Program-made: the position numbers and the translations under genes
Notes under the pieces: model-generated
The model's database searches: none
Told to the model about the DNA's origin: nothing
Seen by the model: only the letters and a program-made list of their open reading frames with translations
Assembly (NCBI RefSeq): GCF_027596085.1
Contig: NC_072458.1
Coordinates: 18,274,384-18,338,383, forward strand
Reading direction: 5' to 3'
Length of the DNA: 64,000 bases
Source of the DNA: Anoplopoma fimbria
Lineage: Eukaryota > Chordata > Actinopteri > Perciformes > Anoplopomatidae
Shown here: piece after piece, positions 10,901-35,640 of the stretch
Layout: every line of letters starts with the position of its first letter
Position numbering within the stretch: the stretch's first letter is position 1

Positions 10901-13900
10901 CGGGATTAGCAACCAGCTGTGCTACAAATCAAGTGCCAGCATTTCATTTCACGTATTTCTGTGAGATCAGGTTGTTAAAGACACATCACTTCTTACGTCA
11001 GGTTCAACATCTACAGCTGGAATGAGCACCTTGTTAAATAATCAGTGCCTTCAGCTCCGTTGAAGCAGAAGATCATGGTCTGTTCCATCCTTGGAGAGGT
11101 TATTATATAAGCTTTATTCAGCCTTTTACTCTGTGTCTGAACTGTAACCATCTTCTGTTTCGTTAAACTTTTATTCCAAGCAACTGAATGTCAGACATGA
11201 TATTGCTCTTGGCGTTACTTTCTGCTACAGTGGTGTCGTAGAAGCATTGGTAGAGAGGAGATACTGTAAGAAACATGATGTCACCAACAGGACAATCGAG
11301 GAAGGAAAGTAGCTTTTGATGGCAACATAACTGTGTGTGAGATAAACAATTCATGCACCTTCCTAGAGGACACTGTCAACACAACAAAGAGGCCTCATCT
11401 GATACTCTGATACTGAACAGTCATCATCACCACCGTATGTTGGAGTGGAGGACATTCAAGAGGAAGCTGTGCGAATATTCGGAAAGAGAAGTGCCCGGCA
11501 GTGGAGGGTATCAAGGGAGGAAGTTCACTTCTAGCACTTAGCACTTTAATGGCCGAGAGAATGAAGTTGCACTTACAAGCAGCTGAAACTGCAGCTGCTT
11601 CTCATTGAAAGGAGTTACATGGGGTTGAGGTAGTAACTGCATTTCATTATGATGCCTGATGGACTATGAACCTGGTTAATACAGGTTGTCAATAACAGCA
11701 CTAACACATCTAATAGAAAGACTCGCACCGGTGGATAATCCAGGAAGCATTCATTCAATATAGCTGTTGCTAAGTGACCAGTAAATTGTCTTATAAAGCC
11801 GGATGTAGATAGTTGAGTAACTCACCTTTCCTAGAGCCATCAGCAGTGGGAAGTTGATCTTGTCTCTGTATCTCAAGATCTGCAGGATACCGTCCAGGTA
11901 GACCTGGTCTTTACTGAAGCAACCTGCATGGTGATTGTTAAAAAAAGAAGTCCAATACAAGATAATAAATGTTATTTTGAACATATCACATGTGAATCAA
12001 TTCAGGTTAAGCCTAACCGTGTTGTATTGTAGCTACATTAAATGTGTAATCCAGACAAACATTGGCGGTATGCAAAATAAAACCCTCCTTTGTTTCTTAA
12101 ACTTCATGAACATAGTGACCTGGCTGTGCTGTATCGGTCTGGCCCCTCTTGGCTCGGACGCAGTAGTCCCAGCGGGTGTTGGGGTCCTGGACGAAGCGTC
12201 CCAGATCGTGGAAGAGCTGGGAGAAGGACATGCGGCTGGCCTGGTAGACGGTGTAGTAGAGCAGGGCGGCGCGCCACAGCGTGGGGTCTTTCCTGAACAG
12301 GACACTGTGGATGCTGGCCAGGCCCTCCTCTGTGGGGTTCAGGGGCTTCAGGTTGTGCTTCTTCCTGCCCACAGTGCTGCTCCATGGCTGGTGGCAGTTG
12401 TTGAGGCCACGGTAATAATGTGTGCCTGGTGGACAGCCACAAGGAGTATTAACATGGTGGTATTTAACTTCAAATTCAGGCCAACTTCATTAGAAGAAAC
12501 ATCAATTAGATCCATAAATTGTTTATTAAAAATACAATCAGACCTTTGATTAAAGAGGTTAATGTCTTCTGATTAGCTTCATTACAGTTGAATTCAAATT
12601 ATTTTTTCATTAAGCTTGTGACCTCCAGGTGCCCTACATGAAGAATACAACATAACCTCCATATGGGAGCTACTGTGCCCACCGATCTCGTGCCGCAGCA
12701 TGCCATCAAGCCAGTGCTCTCGGGCAGTGGCGATGTTGACGGTCAGTGTGGGTCTGCCGTTCACCACCGTCATGGAGGCTCTGGACAGGAGGTCGTCTGT
12801 CACCTGGGCTACGATCTTTCAACAGAAAGAATTAAACATTCATTAAACATTTTTTGCTTTTTGCTGTAATTTCCACTTCCACCACTTCCCAACACTAGGG
12901 ATATATCGCATCAGTGACATTATGACAACACAAACGCTATAAGATTAGCTATTGTGTTAGCCGTGTTTTGTGTGTTCATTTGTAGGAATTCCCCAGTTGG
13001 AGCTGAAGGATGTGGCCGGGAGGAAGGATGTTTAGGCCTTCTGTGTGATTGCACCTAAAGCGAGGTACTTTCCATAAATTTCAATGAAGAAGGGGACAAG
13101 ATATATTAACTCCTAGTGGCGACATGATCCTATTTGCATCTACTTAACTTACTTAATCTGATTCACATAGCGAGGAATTGTGAGTGACTTGTTCTGATAG
13201 TTTTTATTTTTATTCTGCATTCAGATCATGTCCGCAAATATGTCAGTGTGATGGTTGTGTCAACCCTTTCAGATCCCCTCTGCTATACAGACGCTTAAAG
13301 AATAATTTGAGTTACTCCAAAATCACTGATGCTTTACATTTCTGTAATATCTTCTTCTATCATTTGTAGCTGGGCTCAACAAAATGCTTTAGGGGTAGGT
13401 TTTTCTTTTAGTGCAATTATCTCCCTTTATCTCTCCCGTATTCTATTTCCACTGTCTATTATGTCTAAACCCATTAAGACGTTACCAAGCATACACAAGG
13501 TGTGTGTATGTGTGGTGTAATGCGTTCAGTGGAACATTAATAACTTGATGATGTAACATGTCTTTGTTGACGGTTACATAACCACAGCTCAGCACGAGAA
13601 AACTTCAGGATGACTTCAGGCTTTTTGCAAGGTCTCACTTTTCCCTGGAGCTCTTTCACTTTGATACCCTGCTGTCTGCGGCTCTGCAATGATGATGTAC
13701 AAATTCTGCACGACACAGACTGCAGTGCAGCCACAGAAAGATAACAGGCTCCAAATGACAGCTTCTTAATGACCTTTTCACTGTATGTAATATACTCTAC
13801 AGTGGGAATTGTCAGAACTGTATGTATGTTTGTTGTTTTCTGTGAAAAAAATGTAAACTACAACGCCATGACAGTTTTCAAATTAAAAGCAATGCAGCTC

Positions 13901-16225
13901 CATTATCAAATAAGCCTGAGTCGCCAGTCCTCTTACCTCCCCCAGGCAGCCTTCCTTCTCCATGTATTTCTTGATGTTGAGCCAGACGCGACTCTTGGTG
14001 AGGAGGTTGCCCCCGGTGGCCTGCTCAAACTTCTCGTAGCTGCCATATCGCTGCAGGGCCAGCTCCATGATGCTCACTGCCTACAAGAGATGAGAAAGTC
14101 AAAATGTTAAAGCTGCATGTGGCTAATTACTGTTTTGACACCTTCTGTCGTTGATGCTTTGGACATGCAGTATTTGGTAACTTGGCAATAACTGCTACTT
14201 TATTAAAAAGAATTAGGATAAAACATTCAAGAAACACAAATGGACAATCAAGACAGAAAAAATAAATTAAAATGATGTGCGGCAGATAAGTTGCAACTTA
14301 CTGGAAAATTCCCATCATCCTATGGGGTTCCCCAAGGTGCTATGCTTGGTCCCGGTCAAATCTATTTCTCTATTTATATGCTGCTGTTAGGTGACATTGA
14401 CAAAAACACAATATCTAATTTCACTGCTACACAAATAAAACCCAAATGTACCCTCTCCTAGAGCCTAATAGCTACAGACTGACATATCAGCTGACACTGG
14501 ATATGAATCTCATAGATTTGTTTTTCATAGCTCTCTGGTCAACAAGCTACGTAATGGAGATAATCTTTGTAAATTACCTCTGACCTCTTTTGTCCTTCAA
14601 TTCCTTGTATGGTATTGTATTGTACTGACATGTACAAATACTGTTAATGTTATTTAAGACACCTCTGTGTCCTACAGTGTTTGCTAAAAAAAAAAGTATT
14701 GTGCATGCGTATCCTGAACCAGTTCATCCCGGCCACTTCCCACTTTCACTTAGTCAACAGACTCACACTGCACCAGCTCTGATCTGCCCTGACGCTAAAC
14801 AGCATTGACAGCAGGTCTCTGTGGGCGTAGCGTCCAGCCTGATTGCTGCCACGTGGAGGTTGCTGACCTCAAACCAGCCAGTTCTGCAGCAACCTCATGC
14901 ACCAGGGACTTTGAAGTGGATGTGATTAATGACATGTCACTGCCTCTGGGCTAAAATTGGTGGGCTATGCACTTACTGACTGTAGGTTCTTGAATTTCTC
15001 TTTGCCTGTTTTCACTTTGAAAGATACCCCTGATACTTTCAGATCAATACAGAGACTTATGATAAACCTGTGTTTGATATCAGTAAGAATAGGTCCAAAG
15101 TTGATATGTCTTTATAGGCAACCGAGGGGAAAAACATTGCACACGTTTGATGAAAGTCTCCATCAACTCCTGACAAAAATATCTGTCTCTTTAGCTGATA
15201 AATGCTCCACTATGTTCACTGCTAAATGCTGCAATGGTCTGCTGTTTAGGTTTGTAATGAACAATCAGCAGTTGAAACTAGGAGCTGTAACTTAGAATCC
15301 CAGTAAATTTGCAAAAAAATAAACAAAACAAAACCATGAGCTGAAAGATGCTAAAATGTTCCAAAGAGCTGAGGGGAACTGCAGAGTTGACAATCACTAA
15401 GAGACATTGCACATAGTCTTTTGATCCTTGTTGTCAGTGTCCTCATACAGATAGAAAGATGCAGTCCCATTGAAACACATCATTTAGCATTTAAATTAAG
15501 GTTATTCGTTGCAGAGGGTTATTGCTCTCACCCTGCCAAACAAGCCAAACAAATCATACAATTGTTCCAAAAACAAACACACCCCTTACCTGTGTCAGGA
15601 AGCGGTCTGAGGCATTGTTATGCCGGGCCAGAACAGCCGGAGAGACTGGGTTGCTGTACTCAAACTGTGGATTGTAGTTGAAGTCAGACTTGAAAAACGC
15701 GGCCTTCTCTTTCTGAACATTAGACGGCTTTATAGCTGTAAGGATGCAGAGCTTCTTGGCATTTTCCACGTCCCGTGTGATCGCTGCTTTGTGCAACGAG
15801 GGAAGTTTGGTGCGGAGGGAATTGGGGATGCCCATTTTTCTCAGGTGTGGAGCTGCACGAGGGGTCAGGCCCATGGTGCTGCCCACTATTGTGATGTTCT
15901 TTGATGGTTTAGGGTGATTGTTGCCTGAAAGAACACGATTTGTCTGTGCAGGTTTAGCTCCACTTTCCGGTGCACGCAGCTTTTTAGGAGCCACGACCGG
16001 GCGGTTTCTTCTACTAGATGTGACGGCACATTTCAGGGTTGTTTTTGGCCTCTTGTACGGGGACTGCTTCTGGTTCTTCTTCTCCTCAGCCTGCAGCAGG
16101 ACGTTGTAGCTGCTGGAGCCGGTACCGAAGATGTCTTTGAGGACAGTGGAAGAAATCTTCTCCAGGTACACTTGGCTTGGACTTAGTGCCTTGTCAGCAG
16201 AGTTTAAGATGTACTTTTTGGACAT
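10700..16225 (-). CDS. matcap2: Microtubule-associated tyrosine carboxypeptidase 2 (KIAA0895 type)
   Basis: Six exons read on the minus strand: 16225-15590, 14080-13937, 12815-12683, 12425-12120, 11923-11826 and 10858-10700 (TGA). Phases are consistent and give 491 aa from MSKKYIL. The family removes the C-terminal tyrosine of alpha-tubulin using a zinc metallopeptidase site. The HEXXXH motif appears as HEIGTH at residues about 302-307, split by the exon 3/4 junction, and a TEEG acidic pair follows at about 336-339, fitting the known third zinc ligand. The first 212 residues are basic and poorly structured apart from a conserved NYNPQFEYSNP segment, followed by a YGSYEKFE helix. All catalytic residues are present, so I see no sign of decay. 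The last exon's polypyrimidine tract is a CT microsatellite. A 17-residue N-terminal extension is possible (17387-17422). MATCAP1 is the alternative paralog but the flanking genes favour MATCAP2. Confidence 0.93.
10869..10896 (-). repeat. (AG)14 microsatellite serving as the polypyrimidine tract of the last matcap2 exon
   Basis: On the minus strand this is (CT)14, ending 10 nt before the acceptor of exon 10858-10700. No other pyrimidine tract is available at this acceptor. Confidence 0.85.
14318..14470 (+). mobile_element. Fossil reverse-transcriptase fragment of a non-LTR retrotransposon
   Basis: Plus-strand translation from 14318 gives SYGVPQGAMLGPGQIYFSIY followed by MLLLGD, which matches the conserved GVPQGS-LGP-LF-IYMLPLG block of L2/Rex-type LINE reverse transcriptases. 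The next residues, ISNF, resemble the region before the catalytic YADD, but that motif is degraded. It is inside intron 1 of matcap2, antisense to the gene. Only a short decayed piece remains. Confidence 0.7.
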
Positions 16226-17386
16226 TTCTACTTCGGGCCAGTGGAGTCTTTCTGAAAGAAGTAAGAGGAGAGACCAGTAAGGGAAGACAGTGAATCTGTC
16301 TGTTGCTTATTTTAGGATCACCTTCACGTGCAGACCTTTTACAAATAGCTTGATAGAGTAATCCTCTTATCAAAGCAGGATACAATTAGATCTCTTCCAA
16401 TGCCAAGCTAAAAAAAAACAAGTTTATAAATATACAGTATATATACCAAAACTTGTTATCAGTGCGGTTAACTTAAACTCTAAAGTAGCAACTATCTTTT
16501 CCCACTTTTTTGCTTTTTCCTAACAATCACAATGATGGGATCTGACTCAAATAACCATTCAGTTTCATCCTGCTACGCTATCACAGAGGAAATTATTCTC
16601 ATCTTGTCTCCAGAGACCGACAGTAAAGCACAGGAGTCAGGAATGCGTGGCTGTGCAATTTCCAGTAAGGTGACCTGGAACGTCATCACAGTCAGAGCTG
16701 GCACTGTGTTCGGACAGGAGCACTGAGGCAGAATCTGTGCAAACAGACAGCACCAACTAATGACCTCAACAGCACAGTAATGATCGGAGGAGCGGCAAGG
16801 ACAAATTGAAGCTTCATCGGCTTGCTCGGCAGCCAAATCAAATACTATTACCTAACACATTGGCTGCGAATCTTATCATTCAGTTACAGCTGATAGGATA
16901 GGCTAGTATCATAACATGCTGTCGGCAAAGAAGTCACCAACCCAGAATTCCTGGATAGTGGGTGTGTGAACGTTCATTTTCAACAGCTACCTTTAATGAA
17001 ATCTAAATTAATGAGAAAACCTGAGCATAGTTGAACTGCACAACCAAATGAATCAATGCTCACACGTCTCCACCTCATCCATCTTCATTGATCGAAAATA
17101 TAAAAGCACTACTGTCAATTTAAAGCATATGATAAGAAACACTCAGCATGAGTCATCACTGTGCAAGCTCACCAGAAATCTGCACAGAAGTCTTTACAAC
17201 ACTAATGCGTAATGCACAAAATAGGTTATATATAATACAATATAATATTAATAATAATATATAATATACCAAATAAAAATAATGCATAAGATACAATGTA
17301 ATATAAAGTAATAAATGCATTAATGCTTTTTTTATAATATATTCAAATTCTACATTTTTTGCACAATTATAAAAATGCATAATTAC

Positions 17387-17422
17387 CTGTTACTTTAATT
17401 GACTCCAGCATCTTCTGTAAAC
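17387..17422 (-). CDS. matcap2: Possible upstream coding exon of matcap2
   Basis: On the minus strand an acceptor (tttttttag) precedes 36 nt with an ATG at 17411-17409 and a gtaatt donor. Splicing to the acceptor before 16251 joins phase 1 to phase 2 and reads without a stop (MLESIKVT, then ERLHWPEVE) into MSKKYIL, adding 17 residues. The open frame across both pieces is suggestive, not proof. Confidence 0.45.
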
Positions 17423-17526
17423 CTAAAAAAATAAAAATAAAAATAATAAATTAATAATAAATAAATAATAAATGATCCGTGTTTATGTTGCCTGATTAAA
17501 AAAAACAAATGATTAAAGAGAATTAC

Positions 17527-17665
17527 CTGCAATAACAACGTGTTTAAGACACAATTTAAATATCTAAATGCCTCACAGCTGAGAGGGCTTCACGCACACA
17601 CCGCCTGCACCGAGGAGCTGAGCTGTCCGTGTGCGTGCGGTGCGGAGCTTGCGTTGACAGGTCTG
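17527..17665 (-). promoter_or_regulatory. matcap2: Probable 5' UTR exon and start region of matcap2
   Basis: A GC- and CpG-richer island (about 17580-17660) stands out from AT-rich surroundings. On the minus strand it ends in attgcag|gtaatt, a good donor at 17527. It is the likeliest first exon or transcription start area. Confidence 0.4.
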
Positions 17666-17763
17666 TTTCCATGGGTACGTTCATTACAACCTCACTGCGT
17701 AATACGCGTGAACACTCATGGGAAGTGGAGTCTCTATGAGGGAAGGTGGAGAAGAACAGCAGG

Positions 17764-19250
17764 GTTCATTCATAAATTGTAATTTAGGACTAATTTATTG
17801 CCAATAGATTCAATTGAAGGCACACTTATATGCATTACTTATGATACAAATATGTGGAAAAATATAAATAATAATAGAAATTATAATAAAATAATAAAAT
17901 AATGGGAAAATTTATATTTTTGTCTTTTTGTTACTTGTAAGTCGAATTTCTTTTACATTTTAAATTGGAATATACTTCTTTTAATGTACTCTTATTTGTA
18001 TTTTTTTCGTGCATAAATTGACGGAGATTCATTCATAAATTGTAATTTAGGACTCATTTATTGCCAATAGATTCAATTGAAGGCACACTTATATGCATTA
18101 CTTATAATACAAATATGTGGAAAAATATAAATTATAATAAAGATATAATAGATTAAAATAATGGGAACATACAGAATCTACAAAATAGCTTTAATTTATA
18201 TTTTTTTATTTACATTACAGCATATTACTAAATTCATACTGCCATTTTAAATTGGAATATACTTCTTTTAATGTACTCTTATTTGTATTCAAAGAGATTC
18301 ATTCATAAATTGTAATTTAGGACTCATTTATTGCCAATAGATTCAATTGAAGGCACACTTATATGCATTACTTATAATACAAATATGTGGAAAAATATAA
18401 ATAAATAATAAAATAATGGGAAAATACAGAATCTACAAAATAGCTTTAATTTATATTTTTTTATTTACATTACAGCATATTACTAAATTCATACTGCCAT
18501 TCTATGTGGGTCATTTTTATTAATAGTCTCCATGACATTTAATTCCCCACTTTTTGTTACTTGCAAGTCGAATTTCTTTTAAATTTTAAATTGGAATATA
18601 CTTCTTTTAATGTACTCTTATTTGTATTTTTTCGTGCGTAAATTGACGGAGATTCATTCATAAATTGTAATTTAGGACTAATTTATTGCCAATAGATTCA
18701 ATTGAAGGCACACTTATATGCATTACTTATAATACAAATATGTGGAAAAATATAAATAAATAATAAAATAATGGGAAAATACAGAATCTACAAAATAGCT
18801 TTAATTTATATTTTTTTATTTACATTACAGCATATTACTAAATTCATATTCTATGTGGGTCACTTTTTTTAAAGTCTGGAATAATTCCCCACTTTTTGTT
18901 ATTTGTATTCAAGTCGAATTTCTTTTAAATTTTAAATTGGAATATACTTCTTTTAATGTACTCTTATTTGTATTCGTAAATTGTGGAGATTCATTCATAA
19001 ATTGTAATTTAGGACTCATTTATTGCCAATAGATTCAATTGAAGGCACACTTATATGCATTACTTATAATACAAATATGTGGAAAAATATAAATTATAAT
19101 AAAAATTATAATAAAATAATGGGAAAATACAGAATCTACAAAATAGCTTTAATTTATACATTTTGTCTTTTTGTTACTTGCAATCGAATTTCTTTTAAAT
19201 TTTAAATTGGAATATACTTCTTTTAATGTACTCTTATTTGTATTTTTTAA
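17764..19250. repeat. Head-to-tail array of AT-rich 260-355 bp units between matcap2 and anln
   Basis: Five copies start with the same 'ttcattcataaattgtaatt' near 17766, 18027, 18298, 18653 and 18990. Each continues with 'aggcacacttatatgcatta' and an 'aagtcgaatttct'-like block. Units differ by internal deletions. A sixth partial copy is inverted at about 19775-19960. No protein is encoded. Confidence 0.85.
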
Positions 19251-19458
19251 CATATTTCATTGTAAATTTTCATATATTCTCTTCTTTAATTATGTCTATC
19301 ACTTGACCAAATTATTTGAATGTGTAACATACTTGGCATTAAACTGTTTCTGATTCTGGAAACATTGTAGCTTCTTTTTCTACCATATCTGCAAATCTTA
19401 TGTGGTGAATGGTATACAGTTAAACCGTTAAAAACCTTAAAACTTGTCTGTAAGTATA

Positions 19459-19683
19459 TACAGTACCAGAATCAAAAGTTCCAAACTCATCTTCTCATTC
19501 AACTACTTTGAAGAATCTAAAATATAAAACATATTCTGGTTTGTTGAGCATTTGTTTGTTTACCACATAATTCCATATGTGTTCCTTCATAGTTTGGATG
19601 TCTTCAATATCAATGTAGAAAAAAATAAAAATTAAAGAAAAAATCATTGAATGAGAAGGTGTGTCCAAACTTTTGACAAGTAT
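19459..19683. mobile_element. Tc1/mariner-derived miniature element
   Basis: The left end 'tacagtaccagaatcaaaag' and the right end, inverted ('tacttgtcaaaagtttggac'), match the Tc1-like fish terminus I recall as 'cagtaccagtcaaaagtttg'. Both ends run inward through 'cttctcattcaa'. The 225-bp interior has no transposase, so it is a MITE-like remnant. Flanking TA bases are compatible with the family's target site. Confidence 0.65.
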
Positions 19684-19774
19684 ATTAATTAAAGAAGAGA
19701 ATTTGTTGAATAAAATATGTTTGTTTAACATAATTAAAAGAATGTATTCCTTTAAAATTTGGATGTCTTGCAAG

Positions 19775-19960
19775 TAACAAAAAGTAAGTGGGGAATTAAG
19801 TGTCATGGAGACTATTAATAAAAAGTGACCCACATAGAATGGCAGTATGAATTTAGTAATATGCTGTAATGTAAATAAAAAAATATAAATTAAAGCTATT
19901 TTGTAGATTCTGTATTTTCCCATTATTTTATTATAATTTTTATTATTATTTATATTCCAC
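19775..19960. repeat. Inverted partial copy of the 17.8-19.2 kb array unit
   Basis: Read on the minus strand, it contains the same 'gggaaaatacagaatctaca', 'catattactaaattcatact' and 'ctccatgaca' blocks as the array. It places the array and its inverted copy on either side of the Tc1-like remnant. Confidence 0.75.
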
Positions 19961-20067
19961 ACTTTCCTGTATGTTGTGCATGTTGCAGATCATAACAAAG
20001 ACATTCTGTGAACATTCATTTCAACCGCTTCAGCATTTTGAACACACAGAATGACTGATTCATAAAA

Positions 20068-20204
20068 CACGTGACGTCCATGACGCAGCCATGCTGTGAT
20101 TGGCTGTTCGAGTGTAAAGCACGGCTGCTTCTGATTGGTCCTCAGGGGGCTTCGAACAGTTGGCGCATGCGCAGTAGTGAGCAGCGCTGAAATTCAAATT
20201 TGAA
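20068..20204 (+). promoter_or_regulatory. anln: anln promoter: E-box/CRE-like, two CCAAT boxes, NRF1 site, CHR
   Basis: Upstream of the anln ATG I see CACGTG at 20068-20073 overlapping a CRE-like TGACGTC, inverted CCAAT (ATTGG) at 20099-20103 and 20134-20138, a GCGCATGCGC NRF1-type palindrome at 20163-20172, and TTTGAA (CHR) at 20199-20204. CCAAT boxes plus a CHR are the known layout of G2/M genes controlled by NF-Y and MuvB/DREAM, to which mammalian ANLN belongs. There is no TATA box. Confidence 0.65.
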
Positions 20205-20364
20205 GTTGTTTTTGTGCAGAAAGCGAGAAGAGGAAGTGAAGAGAAGAGAAGAGAAGAGCAGCGTGCCTCGCATACGTCCTGTCTGTGAGCACATAGTGCG
20301 TGCTGCACTTAAACTGCATTCTTGAACTATTAAAATATCCATCTAAAGGGAGTAACTGGCCGAA

Positions 20365-33373
<13,009 letters not shown>

Positions 33374-34874
33374 TTACTGCGCTCTGTCACAAACAGCCCT
33401 TCTATCTTTTGGACTGTCGATATCTATATTACAAAGTGCAATACAGTATAAGAATGATTAAATGTTATCGATAATCAGACACATAAGTTCAAGATCAGAG
33501 GAGTAGTAAAATAAAGCCATTGAGACATTTCAGGACAGTATTTTGTGTAGGAGTCGGGGGTCGGCACTATATTTTTTATACGTTTCCAGACTGGTTTGAT
33601 ATTTTCTAATGTTTCGGGTGTTGAGTTGCCGCATTTTTATGTTAATGCCAATATTTAGTGTCCTTGACACACAATGCATGGCTTTAAATTATTTGGTTTC
33701 AAGGCTGAAATCAATGTATATAAGTTTTATTGAAGTTACAGATGAATGCTAATTTGAGGCACCACAGTTTTATCACATTTTATCCTGCATGACAGCACAG
33801 AACAATATTGATACTCTCGGAAAGTTTTTTACTTTATATATTAGCTTTCATAACTTGTGGGAAGATAAACACGTGGTTTTTTTTTTTCTTCATTGTCATG
33901 AAGTTTACCCCAGCTTTCCTTATAATTGTAATGTTAGTTAAGTGTGTATGTCTTTGTTTCAGTATGAAAGTTTGAGTTTTAGAGAACTGAGCGTAAGGTC
34001 TGTTACATAGTCTACTCTAGAACCTGATCAACACTGATTTTTATGTAAATGCATAACTATCATTTTTGATATTGGTCCAATTTTGGATCAAACTTATATT
34101 TCAGTGGATAAACCAAAGCATTTTTTTACAGTGTAAACATTTATTGTCAGTGCTCTTTGGTGGACAAACATCTGTAAGTCCCCTTAAACACATCTTACTG
34201 CAGTTTAATACATCTTGGCATATATGCTGGAACCTGTATATTTGTTTTAACGTATTGGCCTGCTTATATATAAGCCTGTTTTTATGCTTTACCTGGTGTT
34301 TTAAAAAAATGGCTCATCTACTCAAGATATTTTGTTCTATCCTCAGATTGGCATTTTTGCTGTGTGGCAATGGTCTAAATTCTCAAAGGCTGCAAACACA
34401 GTCTTTTGAAAACAATATGGCAGGCTCATGTACCCTGTACAATTTGTCAAAAAGCAGAGTTATTTATTTTAAAAGGAGACAGACTTTTTTATTTTTAGTT
34501 GCTCTATAAGGAGATGTCTGAAGTACGTGTTGTTGCGGAAAACAATGCGATCTAAAAACATTTTAGACTTAATATTTTCCCCTCACACGTCTGTGTTGCT
34601 AATGGAGTATGTAACAGACTTTTCAGTGACCCTGCAGGTGTTGGTAAATGTTATTTCAGATTGATGGATTTTCACTTCCGTCCAGGTAAAAAACAGCGCT
34701 TTTTTCATCATGTAGCTAATGAATACAAAGTACACCAGATGTGTTGTTTCTGCATACGCTCTACATATGTTTTCATCATGAGGAAGCAGGAAATATATTG
34801 GTGCTTTCAGCGGGTACTTTATCAGACTTCAGGTCTTCACTTTGTTAGGTAACTTTGTGGTTCTATGAAACTTC

Positions 34875-34880
34875 AATAAA
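34875..34880 (+). terminator. anln: Poly(A) signal of anln
   Basis: AATAAA in 'cttcaataaatgcctgcttt', about 1.5 kb after the stop codon. A nearer AATAAA at about 33511 is an alternative. The interval 33374-34880 reads as a 3' UTR without a second gene. Confidence 0.55.
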
Positions 34881-34899
34881 TGCCTGCTTTGACCAAAAT

Positions 34900-35640
34900 G
34901 GACCAAGTTATTAATGCTTAAGTTCCTTGTGATTTTATTTACATGTATCATTAAAATGAGTGTAAAATGCATTTTTAGTTCTGAGATATTTTAATGCCAA
35001 TGTCTCTTTAATATTCTAGAAAATGAAAATGGTGATTTCTGAATATTTATTACGTTAACCAAACTAATAAGCTAACGAGCAACGCCATAACCCCCATAAT
35101 CACAAAGGACTGAAGATTGCTGCTGTGGTCACGTGATTCTGATGGGGACCTGCTCGTCCATATCATATCACCAATGTAATAAAAAGTCATACTTAATTAT
35201 GTGGGGGAAAAAAATTAAAAGCCAGAGTATTTCATAGGAAGTTGTAAAAAAAGTAATTAAAATATCATATTAAAGTCATCGCTTTAGCCTGCCTGAAAAT
35301 CCTCAAAGTAGGGAGACCAGGTGAGTTTAAGAGTCATTAATAAGAATGTTTATTTACAACGTGACAACAAAACAAATGTGGAAATCAGCAATCGGTCATG
35401 TAAGCATTTGTCCGTGTGGGAAAATGTCTGCAGCAATAAAAAACAAAACAGCAATGGCACAAGAAGAGGAGGAGGAGAGAGAGGAACTCTGAGTGAAGGT
35501 GGTGAGTTTTTACATCCGGAACCTCACCGGGCCGAGGTCTTATGAAGCTGAGGACGACACAATGATGACTCAGATCCTGTAAAACAAAGAGGAGCCAGCA
35601 AAGAGAGACACAGGTCAGCCTTGTAGAGAGTAAGGGCCAT
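34900..35640. other. Intergenic, nothing recognised
   Basis: AT-rich sequence between the anln 3' end and the satellite. Reading frames here are short and unlike any family I know. Confidence 0.5.

Noticed and set aside
19495..19962. 155-codon minus-strand open frame
   Set aside because: Spans the Tc1-like remnant and the inverted array copy; Ile/Tyr/Lys-rich AT artefact.
34066..34509. 147-codon open frame after anln
   Set aside because: Lies in the anln 3' UTR; composition is that of AT-rich DNA.
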